Shown here: positions 23,301-32,300 of the stretch, piece after piece | Layout: each line of letters opens with the position of its first letter | How positions within the stretch are numbered: position 1 is the first letter of the stretch | Source: Magnaporthiopsis rhizophila | Lineage: Eukaryota > Ascomycota > Sordariomycetes > Magnaporthales > Magnaporthaceae | Assembly: GCA_003049465.1 (NCBI GenBank) | Contig: PYSS01000008.1 | Coordinates: 372,001 to 436,000 of the forward strand | Length of the DNA stretch: 64,000 bases | Direction: 5' to 3' | Notes under the pieces: generated by a model | What the model saw: only the letters and a program-made list of their open reading frames with translations | Told to the model about the DNA's origin: nothing | Database searches by the model: none | Position numbers and translations under genes: made by a program

Positions 23301-24041
23301 CCCAGCGTCAATGGGCTTCCCTCGTCTCCTCGTCTCGCCGGCGCTCGAATCGGTTCGTCGCCGATGACGCCTGGCGGCGGCGCTCCGAGACGCCCGTCAG
23401 CACCTCCACCTCCCCCGCCCGGAGGCCTCTCCAACATGAGCGGCAACACCACGATCAGCACTCTCAATGACTCGATGAAGAAGGTTGTCAACAAGAGGGA
23501 TATCTCGGATCCGACTTTCGTCATGAGCACCAGCCGTATCCCGACCGTCAGTCTGCAGGATGGTGAGGCGTCCCAGCGATCGCGCAACAACTCCAAGTCC
23601 AGTAGCAATGCAGGCGAGTACGGCGCGCCCGCACTACCGCCTGTCAACCCGCGTCGGGCTACCCGCATGAATGGTTTCCTGGGACGCAAGTACAGCGACC
23701 CCGAGGATCCAGATGTCCGCACCGAGAGTTTTGCCAGGTCCACCCCGGCCTTGCCGATTCCTTCAAAGGGAGCGGATAATGGCGACGCCCGCAGCGCCTT
23801 CTCCGTCAGTGACGACGAGGATGATAAGCCTCTCAGCAGGTGGCGGTTGCGCAAGCAGACCTCGGAGGCGCAAGGTGCCAACAAGGCTCTGACGCCGTCA
23901 GCCATTCCGAACCCATTCAGCCCTCCTCGGGATACCAGGGGCTTTGCTGCCGCGGGACCTCCTGCCAGTCGCCATCTCGTCACACCCGCGACCAAGCCAT
24001 CGACGGCTTCGAGGGGGCCTTATGGGGGCGGTATGATCTAG
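20310..24041 (+). CDS. Large, mostly disordered Ser/Pro-rich protein of unknown function
   Basis: A single open frame of 1243 residues with no intron needed. The N-terminus is basic (MNRFRNKKKGKDG). A probably ordered, conserved-looking segment follows at about residues 48-110, including LPSHDEFRTSLLMTGLSARF and FPKHSSRLLDYGFSGD. Another charged helix lies near 170-190 (AFQKWRREEREKARRLEADE). Most of the rest is low-complexity Ser, Pro, Thr, Arg and Glu. Two short charged helices, FANQLANARRRVQERLV (about 665) and LRAFRNARRELQKRKELETL (about 810), may be coiled coils. A PPPPPP run lies near residue 1035. There is no catalytic motif, signal peptide or membrane span. I recall the N-terminal segment only as typical of conserved fungal hypothetical proteins. 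The many SP and RS sites suggest phosphorylation, but that is inference. Confidence 0.85.
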   Translation: MNRFRNKKKGKDGVEVESSSMSLKGFLRSKKVQEEEVKEEVDISTALPSHDEFRTSLLMTGLSARFSMLREQDDPSTKIGKASDDSVLFPKHSSRLLDYGFSGDLNDIAEVESLRTPRGGRLDTDDTSSTKGSIMSRGKPTDGNNLFGGRQKIVVGNRTLYESDVSTSAFQKWRREEREKARRLEADEPEDPQDTSAEPRARPSEDGSAMSRSESSAFVDYNLKRATSSTTSSSQARNSTAATSVNSQPAVSSKDWQPQSSAPAGGSSNSGTTLDRSVTRTRRLYEQALNQDMHDHQSTALSRIDTLTGKRSFTTRSPDLSSATTASPTGFTPLNERRAMLTKASAPNLRTTNSPATAPPSALTDVDSKVSSHAETRSNLIGTPPLSPPISEAGEFSPLAIQPNDRGKATALGVFQKPAQPYDESKYAQRQLQLQQGRETPTNRTRAESGATGRSRSSSTSERQQFAPKLELSIHTESSQQGFNSRAFLDGSEAEDERAPDEVHPAFRQTALPTPQSFTSRASTEPSPVFEKPELPLMLSQQESPEESPLLSPPSGSGLGGMVRQHMRSESSTSSIYAAPQSAGVDSRFIPDARDSSVLGTMISGLRASTLEDSVWNPYGDDSRTRDTLLPIGEDMGKLKEEDSAEKGHESEPSKDEDNDFANQLANARRRVQERLVSSYAESESSRPTSPLPALESPKEPPTKFGLLRGKSSRGSLVDRNRDASGGPKPLKLLGLGSVTMSTSPGPTKQTFEDAGLPPMKEEEPESNSGRVSESTDSGARRSDEREAADAASTRSNDREDDNVHPGLRAFRNARRELQKRKELETLSRHQGSNQSTGRPSAEDYRMNDGDAGSRAASRERGPPPRSYYQRRDPSEDSRRSVASRSPPRGERDRSGSEASNGRAGSRPPPPRLRTNSSAYDMSGQGPMSAGSMLRQPMARSPGLPGTDIRRSPIMPPQPYPGSSPSNRFERSGSSGNLRMQSERPNLDPMSSGSPMSPSVNGLPSSPRLAGARIGSSPMTPGGGAPRRPSAPPPPPPGGLSNMSGNTTISTLNDSMKKVVNKRDISDPTFVMSTSRIPTVSLQDGEASQRSRNNSKSSSNAGEYGAPALPPVNPRRATRMNGFLGRKYSDPEDPDVRTESFARSTPALPIPSKGADNGDARSAFSVSDDEDDKPLSRWRLRKQTSEAQGANKALTPSAIPNPFSPPRDTRGFAAAGPPASRHLVTPATKPSTASRGPYGGGMI

Positions 24042-25510
24042 TCTGCAGTCTGCAGATGGATCCTTTGTGGGCGCGGCGAGAATAAAACTAACAAAAAACA
24101 AGAAAAAAAAAGTGCAAAAAATAACGGCAAAAGCAGAAAGCGGACAGCACCTGATCTGGGTCCTTTTTATTACTCTAATTTCTTGGCTTCTTGATTCATT
24201 TTGAGGCAGTAGACACTTTCCATGTCACTGCATCGGTCTAATATTTTCCGACACCTTTCAGATCAGTCAGTCGCACACAAACGAAGTTCACGATACTCGA
24301 GATACCTACACTGTATAACAAACCAGGGTGTACAAATCTGCTTTCTCTTCTACTTTGTACTCTGCTTTTTTTTCTCCCTTTATTCCCTTTTTCGTCGGCG
24401 CTTGGGGTTTTGATTCATTGGAGTTTCTTTGTCCGGAAGCACCGTTCTCCTCGGTGTCACTTCCGTGTTTCTCCTCTTTTCCGACAGATAATAGGACTGC
24501 GTCCTGGCTAGGAGACCATTTGGCTTCTCTTCCTGGTGCCAATTTCTCATACCATTCTTCCCTTGCTCGTGATCATCATTGACGGTGCGTTTCGTTGGTT
24601 GCCGGCATGGACTCTCAGACGGAGTCTTTGGTCCCCCTGGATTCGTTTGCCGGCCATTATTGTGAAACGGACGGGACCTTGCCAGACTTGGCAGAGCAAT
24701 GAGGCACTTTCGGGGCAATTTTTTTTTTTTTTTTTTTTTTTTTCATTTTTTTATTTATTTCTTTGCCGTGTGGTTCTTGCCGTCCCGACTCTTTGATTGT
24801 CCTTCTTCGACAAGGAAGCTAGGTTGCTGGAAGCAGGAGCCCGGAGTCAGGGATCAGTGCGTTTGTTCTCCGCTTCCTGGGTCGTAGGTAGTAGCACAGG
24901 TAACGATGGCAGAACACAATTAGATCCAAACCATGGAGAGTGTGAGTGAATGAATCGTTTGTGTGCCCGGAGCAGGTACTGCCAGTGATCAACCCAATTC
25001 CGCTGGCATGAAAGGCTCGATCAGGGCAGGCTGACAGTGCCTCGATCTGCGCCCCGCACGTGCATCCCCTTTACCCGAGCCTCGTTTTCCCCGCGTCGGG
25101 GAGGAGGGACCAGACGCGAGTGAAATCCAATGTTCTTGTCTTGTTTCGTTGAATAGAAGTCGCACGGCCACTGTGCTGCAAAGATCGAGTGCGATCCTTC
25201 CGTCCGATTTGAAGCAGGTTCCTCGGATGAGCGTAAAGTGAATGCTGCCTCAATCTCCACCAGGCGCCCAATAACGGAAAATCAATTGCATTCGTCACCA
25301 GCACACTTTCACTAAGGGCCCTTTCAAAAAACTAACGGTAGGTAGGGCGATCGGTGCAACCGTTGCCATCTTGTCCTTGGCAGCTAACGCTTTTGTGTTC
25401 ATCAGACGATCGCGGCGACTTTACTTAAGGAAATCGCCTGGGAAGGTCCACTGTTTGAATCTTGTCCTTACCATCTCACGGACTCCAAAGTCCCATCGAT
25501 TGCTTGCGCC
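24042..25510. other. Intergenic region with poly(T) tract
   Basis: About 1.5 kb between two same-strand genes. The first part, with A-rich runs near 24100, is probably the 3' untranslated region of the large disordered protein. A 25-base T run lies at 24719-24743. The part before 25511 should hold the GNAT gene promoter and carries a GGTAGGTA element near 25337. No gene is supported. Confidence 0.55.
24719..24743. repeat. Poly(T) tract of 25 bases
   Basis: Homopolymer run visible in the sequence, followed by further T-rich DNA to about 24770. Confidence 0.88.
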
Positions 25511-26486
25511 ATGGCCTTCATTCGTCCGTATCAGAAATCCGACTTCGAGGCGACGGCTGTCATCGTGAGTTGCAAGGTTCCCGTGGCGTCGCCTGTTTTT
25601 CCATTTCCTCCCTCCATGTCACGGTTCCAGTCTCCCAAAGCCGCACGAGAGGTTTCCCCCGCGTCTATTATGGACGTTCCACGTCTATGGGCTTGTCTCG
25701 ACAGGTACCTACTTGCCTACCTACCTTTCCACAGACGTATCTAACCAAACCGACCTTCAACAGTGCCGCGCGACCCTCCCGCCGTCGCTGCGGAGATCGG
25801 AGGCGGGAACGCGGCTGGCGCCCTACATCTGGACGCACCCGTACACGGATCTGGCGCCGCAGAACTGCTTCGTGCTGGACGACGGCCGGGGCCGCTGCGT
25901 GGGCTATGTCATCGGCTGTCCGGACGTCTTCGCCTTCGCGGCGGGCTACCATTCCTACGTCTCGAAGCGACTGGCCGCGCCCGAGTTTATGCCGCGCCAG
26001 ATGGCCGTGCGGGAACCCTGGTCCGTCCCCGCCGCCGGGGGAGGAGATCCGATGGACCTGGACCAGGGCGACCGGGAGGTCGTGGTCAACGAGCAGTTCC
26101 TCCTCCAGATCGCGCGCAACCCGCGCTGGCAGCTTATCGAGGGCACCGGCGACGGCGCCAAGCAGGCTCTGGTGCAGACGTACCGGGCCACGATGCACAT
26201 TGACCTGCTGGAGCCGTACCAGGGTAAAGGGTGGGGGCGCAAGATGATCGACATGTTTGTGGGGGGTGTTCGCGGGGCGGGCGGTAAGGTCGTACACGTG
26301 GCCGTGCTGGACGACGAGACGGGCGCGGAGCGCGAGCAGGAGATGGTGCTGGACTACGGAAAGGGTATCCATATTGGCGTCTCGGGCGAGAACACAAAGG
26401 TTATGCCGTTTTACGAGAAGGTCGGTTTCAGGGTGCATCCTGGTGGCGAGTCTGAGGGGAATGTGTGGATGGTTTACGATCTTTGA
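25511..26486 (+). CDS. GNAT-family N-acetyltransferase
   Basis: Exons 25511-25564 and 25764-26486 (GT-AG intron of 199 bases, phase 0) give 258 residues. The N-terminus MAFIRPYQKSDFEATAVI is the usual first beta-alpha unit of GNAT proteins and continues as CRATLPPSLRR in exon 2. The acetyl-CoA-binding motif A is clear at about residue 175-190 (LLEPYQGKGWGRKMID, the Q-x-x-G-x-G type). The last strand reads VMPFYEKVGFRVHP. The insert between strands (residues 90-140) is long and variable. The family moves acetyl groups from acetyl-CoA to amines; the acceptor is unknown. The intron contains GGTACCTA and CCTACCTACC elements. It converges with the rhamnogalacturonan lyase gene, with about 300 bases between stop codons. 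Confidence 0.88.
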
Positions 26487-26792
26487 CAGTCTTGCCGGCT
26501 GTGGGGGGTTTATTTTCTTGCTGGCGAAGAAACAGATACTATTATGACGACCCAGTCGTGTCTTGGGTAAGGCAAAGGAAACAGTGATCACTGGCTCACG
26601 ATATCAGGCCCAAGCTACTGTGAACGCGAGGGGGTGTGTGTGTGCGTGTATTCTTAACTGGCCGTTTATACAAGACCGATACGCAATTGAATTGTGCGAG
26701 GAATATATACAAAGAAGAAGCAGTGAGCTGATAAATCATCTACTTTGACGTCCCATGCAAATGGGTATAATGGAGATACGCGTCGGGATATC

Positions 26793-28554
26793 TCAGCTCG
26801 TAAACAGCTCGACGCAGTCGTATATCTGTCAAGGCGGCACCAGGCAACGGTTAGTTTTCGTGCAAGACAGTAAGCAGAGGATGGAAGCGAGGCGGAGAGC
26901 GGATTAAAAAAAAAAAAAAAAAAAAAAAAACACGTACAAAGTTTGGACTCAAAAAGGAACCCCCGCTGCTCCCAGACAAGGTCCCGATGGTTATAGTATT
27001 CTCGCCAGCCTTGAGGGTGCCAGCGGGGATTTTGACGTCGTAAACGTCTCCCCAGCCCCGATACGCGCCCCTCGTGACGCCCCTGCTGTTGATCCTGGTG
27101 GGCGCCGGCGGGGAAGGGCCACCCCAGCCGTTGACGGTGGCGCGCGGCCTGGCGTTGGCAAAGGACAAGGTGGTGGCGATGCGGAGGGTGGCGCCGTTGG
27201 CGGGGGCGCTGTCCAGCTTGAAGCGGATCGTGGTCGGGTTGTTGACGGCCGCGAACTGCGCCATTGGGAAATCGGCGGGCTTGGAGGAGCCGACGGTGTA
27301 ATTTACGGGCCCCCAGGCGGCCATGCGGCGGTCGCTCGGGTGCATGCGCAGGAACTTGTCGGCGTTGCGGAAGCCCGTCGGCTGGCCGTCGTACTCGCCG
27401 ATCTTGAAGAGCGAGTTCGCCTTGGCGGCGGGGCGGAAGCCGCTAGCGATGTCGGCCGTCGTGATCTTGCCGGCCGAGACTTTTACGGACGCGACGGACG
27501 CGACCTTGTACTCGGTCTGGTAGAGCACCATGGTGTAGGTGCCGGGCTTCATGGCCGGGGACTTGAAACTGCCGCCGCCGCCGGCGACGGTCCAGTATTG
27601 CGCCTCGGTGTTGTGCCAGTGCACGACGGCCTGGAACGACGCCGGCACGCCCGAGGCGGTCCCCGAGACGAAGCCGCGGCCCTTGGCCGGCACGTAGCCC
27701 TTGACGTCGGGGATCTCGTCGAAAAAGGACAGGTCGGTGCCGTTCAGGCTCGGGCGGCGGCCTCCGCCGCTAAAGGACATGACGTAAGGGCCGTGGAGCC
27801 CCATCCTGAACGGCTCGGTCTGCACGTGGCCGCTGTTCATGTAGTTGTACAGGTTGGTGGTCTCGCCGACGTTGTTGGACTCGATGTCGCGGAAGAAGGG
27901 CCCGCCGCTGGAGGACTCCATGTTGGGCACGACCATGCACACGTTGATGGAGCCGCCGTAGACGCACTGGGCGTCGCGGTCCATGAAGCGGGTGCTGCTG
28001 TAGAACTTGGACCGCGTCTGGCCGCCGACGACGAAGACGTCGGACCCTTCGACCGTCGAGGTGCTCGGCGTCGTGGCGGAGGCCTCGCCAAAGGGATACT
28101 CGCCCGACAGGACTTTGGCGTTGAGACGCGCGATGAAGCGTAGCTCGCCAATGGCGGGCTCCTTGGAGATGTGGGTCGCCATGAAGATGCTGCTGTCGCC
28201 CTCGCGGACGACCAGGTAGTGCGTCAAGGTCGCCGTGGCGCAGCTGACGCGGACGTAGCGCTTGCCGCTCGACTCCCCCGTCAGCCGGCTGGCGTTGACG
28301 GTGGCGGAGCCGAGCCCGGAGCTGATGTGCGTCCTCTGCTTGATGTCGGACTGCAGCTGGGTGCCGCGGTAGAGGATCGAGTTGATGTCGCAGCTGCGCG
28401 CGTCGACCTGGAAAACGAGCGGGTCGGTCGAGCCGGCGTCGATGACGAAGTTGTTGCCGGACTGGGTGAAGCCAAATGCGGCCATGACGGTCGAAGATGT
28501 GGCCAGGGCCAGGACCAGGAGGCCCTGGACGAGGGCTTGGAAGTGGTGATGCAT
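26793..28554 (-). CDS. Secreted rhamnogalacturonan lyase (PL4 family)
   Basis: Exon 1 28554-26938, then intron 26937-26826 and a last exon 26825-26793 of 11 codons (IYDCVELFTS and stop), giving 549 residues. Residues 1-25 are a signal peptide ending near STVMAAFGF. Family-type segments include FGFTQSGNNFVIDAGS, YRGTQLQSDIKQRTHISSG, the fibronectin-like middle domain (KGRGFVSGTASGVP) and the C-terminal jelly-roll part ending FLSPNF plus IYDC. Such enzymes cleave the rhamnose-galacturonic acid backbone of rhamnogalacturonan I in pectin by beta-elimination. The length is close to the usual 500-550. The single intron is unusual: right after the donor GTACGTG the transcript has 25 uridines. Reading through it would replace the proper end with a phenylalanine run, so splicing is needed. 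Confidence 0.92.
26906..26930. repeat. Poly(A) tract of 25 bases inside the PL4 lyase intron
   Basis: The run is A25 on the given strand, hence U25 in the pre-mRNA of the reverse-strand lyase gene. It begins one base downstream of the donor sequence GTACGTG. Confidence 0.9.
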
Positions 28555-29359
28555 GGTGTATTGCGTTCAACCTCGAGCGTGTCGAGATGTCCCTCAACGC
28601 GGCTCTTGGCCTCACGCTTCTCCCGGACCTGCCATGGCTTATGTAGGTGCCGAGGTATTGAGGCTGACGCGGCAATCCCTTGGATTGATCTCCTCCAAGG
28701 CTACATTACCCCCCTTTCGCCGTCCAGTGCTTGGGCACTTGCCGTCAATGAAAGGGGTTATGGGTGGGGTTGACACTGTGTCATTGGCGAGTTTCGTCAA
28801 GGGGTGGGTGTCTGCTCAAAATAACCTCTTCACAAGCCCCGGGAGGGGGGGGGGGGACCTGTAAGGCAATGTGGGTGTACGTGGTAACCATTTGAGGGAA
28901 CAGGTCTCCAACGCTCGAGCTGTACGCGCTCCAGTGCTTGCTAGGATACGCACCATATAAACTTCCAGGATTATAAACGTTGACTGACTACCTGGCGAAC
29001 ACTCCATCGCAACTAGGAACAAAAATATCTTACAGACCCGCAGGTCAGGCGAACTGAATGTACCGTCATTCGAACCGTGTCGGAAAAATTGTAACGTTTA
29101 TGGTGATCCTGAAGGGTGTCCTGTATAGTCTGTTGGGGCGGCAGTCATAGAGTAGGGGTACCGACATCAAAAATAGATGTGGTTCCGGGGTGGGCCCTCC
29201 GACACCAATGCACAGGAACGAGGCGAGGGCGCTATTTACGGATATATCCGGCCGGAGAGGTTTTTGGTACCTGATACTTGCCTAAATAGGTATCTACCTG
29301 CCTGCTGTCTTGTTTCTACTCGTTCTCCTCGGATGGAATGTTAAACTCCCACTCCAATC
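28555..29359. promoter_or_regulatory. Lyase promoter region and ABC transporter 3' flank, with G run
   Basis: About 0.8 kb without a gene. It should contain the lyase promoter (reverse strand) and the 3' end of the ABC transporter transcript. At 28841-28856 the given strand reads GGG, A, then twelve G's, about 290 bases upstream of the lyase start. Near 29264-29310 there are GGTACCTG and GGTATCTACCTG elements. Confidence 0.5.
28841..28856 (+). repeat. G-rich tract (GGGA then G12)
   Basis: Directly visible. It could form a G-quadruplex or be a sequencing-sensitive homopolymer; nothing more is claimed. Confidence 0.8.
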
Positions 29360-32300
29360 TCATCTGTCCAGGGCCTGCGACTGACACTGCGAGAAAGATA
29401 AAAAACGGATCCGTTAATCTGGCTGAAAACCCGAAAGAGCGGCGAGAGAGACAAGAAAAAGAACTCACCATGTCGTAGTAGACGCCCCTCCTCTTCAGCA
29501 GACTCGCATGGTCCCCCTTTTCCAGCACCCGGCCGTCCCCGAGCACGAAGATGACGTCGGCGTTCTGGACCGTGGCCAGCCGGTGGGCCACGACGATCAT
29601 GGTGCGCGACCGCCTGGTGCGCTCAAACACCTCCTGCACCGCCCGCTCCGTGGCCGAGTCGAGGCTCGACGTGGCCTCGTCCAGCAGCAGCAGCCGCGGG
29701 TTCCGCACCAGCGCCCGCGCGATCGAGAGGCGCTGCTTCTGGCCGCCCGAGAGCGCGACGCCCTTGTTCCCCACGGCCGTGTTGTAGCCCTCGGGCAGCG
29801 TCGAGATGAAGTCGTGGATCCCCGCGTCCTTGCACGCCTGCACCAGTGCTTCCTCTATCGCCGCGCTCTTCTCGCTGCTGCTGTCGCCTTTGCCATCTGG
29901 TGTTTGGGATTTTGTGTTTGTCGGCTTGCCCGCGCGCCTTTTCTTCTTCTTCTTGTCCTCCTCATCCTCCTCCCAGCCGCCCCTGCTTTCCTCGTAGTCC
30001 ATCCCGAGGAGGATGTTCTCCCTGATGGTGCCCTCGAAGATGCACGGCTCCTGCGCGACCAGCGATATGTCCTTCCGGTAGCTTCTCAGATCGAGGTTGG
30101 AGATCTCGATCCCGTTGAAAGTGATCCTGCCGGCATTTGGCTTGTAGAATCTTTCCAGCAGGGATATCACGGTGGTTTTGCCGGACCCAGAAGGACCAAC
30201 CACCGCTGCGAACGAGCCCTTTTCGATCTTTGTGCACGAAAACAAACCGCGTTAGTGCTCTACTTTCCGGGCCTTTCGGAATGCCATCTTTGGGGCTCCT
30301 TTCTCACTGTTAGGTTTAGCCCGCTCAGCACGGGCACATCCCGGGTGGGATATTTGAACCAAACGTTCCTGAACTCAATCTTGACGCCCATGTCATCGTC
30401 GCCAATGTCGCCCTTGTCGAGCGATATGAGCCGCCCGTCACTGTTGTCCTTTGTCCGGAGATCGACGATCCGGTTGGCTGCCACCGAGGCTTGCGCGATG
30501 TCTGTTTATTCTCGGCCGTCAGTAAAGACAATGTCTTGTCCAATCTCTTTCATAGGGGAATTTACTTACTTGGAGCGAAGCTCAGCCATTGACCTGCACC
30601 AACGCCGCCCTTTGTGTTTCCAAGTTAGTATCTTATCCTGTGTTCCTCAAAATTGTTTCGAATTCATGTCTCACCTGAAGCACAGCGATATACACCACAA
30701 CTACCCCGGCGCCGCTTCCGTTAGCTAAACAGGCTCGTCGTGGTGGCAGGGCGCGACGTCGCAGGCACTTACTGTACTGGAAGGGTGCGTACTCGTGCTC
30801 CGCCATCAGCTTCCCGCCGTACCAGAGGATGAAAGCCATGCAGAGCAGCGATATGCTGTCGCTCAGCGCGAACAGCGCCGTCGACCCGCTGGACTTGAAA
30901 AAGGCCGCGCGCGTGTGGTCCCTCAGGAGCTTCGCGTAGCGGTCGCAGATGACGCGCTCCAGCGTCAGGGACGACACGGTCCGGAACGCGCCCACGCCCT
31001 CGCTGGCGAACTTTGCGCTCTCGGCAAATACCAACATGCCCATCAATTCAAGCCGCTTCTCGTAGCGGACCCGGAAAAAGGCCGCGCCCAGGATCAATGG
31101 CAGCATTGTCAGCACAGTCACCAGAGCCAACTTCCAACCGAAGTAGAAGGAAATGGTGAGACAGCCGATTACACTCAGCACCGAAATAAGCACAAAGGCC
31201 ATGTTCATGCCGAGAAGCTGCTGCAGTTGGGTCGGGTCCGTCGCCAGCCGCGCCGTGACGGCTCCTGCCGAGTTGCCGTCCTGGTCGAAAAATGACGCGC
31301 GCTTGGAGAGCATGTTGCGGATGTACTCCTTCCTGTAGTGCTGAGTGATGTGCTGTAAAAAAAACAAAGACAGTCTATCAGTAAATACTACCATCACCAA
31401 CCGGATCAGAGCAGACATGCTAGGGCAAAAAACTGACAAACGAGAGCGTCGTTGAGGACCAGCCCAAGGCAAAATAGCACAGCGCAACGCCGCTGGCGAG
31501 CACGACAAACATCAGACACCAAAAGCTGGTCAGCCTCTGGAGCAGGTCAAAGTTGCCCCAGAGCTGGAATATCGACACTGTGTTGGCGAAGAGAAGAGCC
31601 TGTATCGGCGCGCTGGCTGTTTTTTGCCCAACAGTCAGCTTTTTTTTTGGCAACGCATGCATGCGGTTCACGGGCACCGAAATCGCGCCGACGTACCTCC
31701 TCCTCCAACCGCGCCGGCTCCCATGAGCAGATACCATGGCCAGTGCCGCGTCTGCTCCCTCAGAAGCATGACGAAGCTGCCAAAGACGCCGCGCTGCTTC
31801 CTCGTGCTCGACTCCGGCTGCGGCTGGTCCGAAGAGACCAACGTCTCCTCGTCTCCCAGGCGGCCCTCCTCGGACGTGGTCCAGTCGGTGACGCTCTTCT
31901 TCTCGTTCGAGTCGGCACCGCTGTCGCGCTTCGACATGGCATCACTACCGCCGCCGGTGTCATCCTTTTCTTCCCCACCCAGGTGCTGCGCCGTCGCCAG
32001 CGCGTAGTAGACGCCGCCGGGACCGCGCGCCATCAGCTGCTCGCGGGTGCCCTGCTCAACGGCCATGCCGCCGCGCATGACGACGATGTTGTCGGCCTTT
32101 TGGATCGTTGAGAGGCGGTGGGCGATGGTGATGGTGGTCCGCCCTTCCGACGCCCGCTCTAGCGCGGCCTGCACCACCTTCTCGCCCCTGACGTCGATGG
32201 CGCTCGTGGCCTCGTCCAGGATCAGGATTTTGGGCCTGCGGATGATGGCCCGCGCTATTGCCAGACGCTGGCGCTGACCACCGCTCAGTTTGATTCCCGA

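Noticed and set aside
27340..28143. 267-codon plus-strand frame
   Set aside because: Antisense shadow of the rhamnogalacturonan lyase.
29508..30728. 406-codon open frame on the plus strand
   Set aside because: Antisense to the second nucleotide-binding domain of the ABC transporter.
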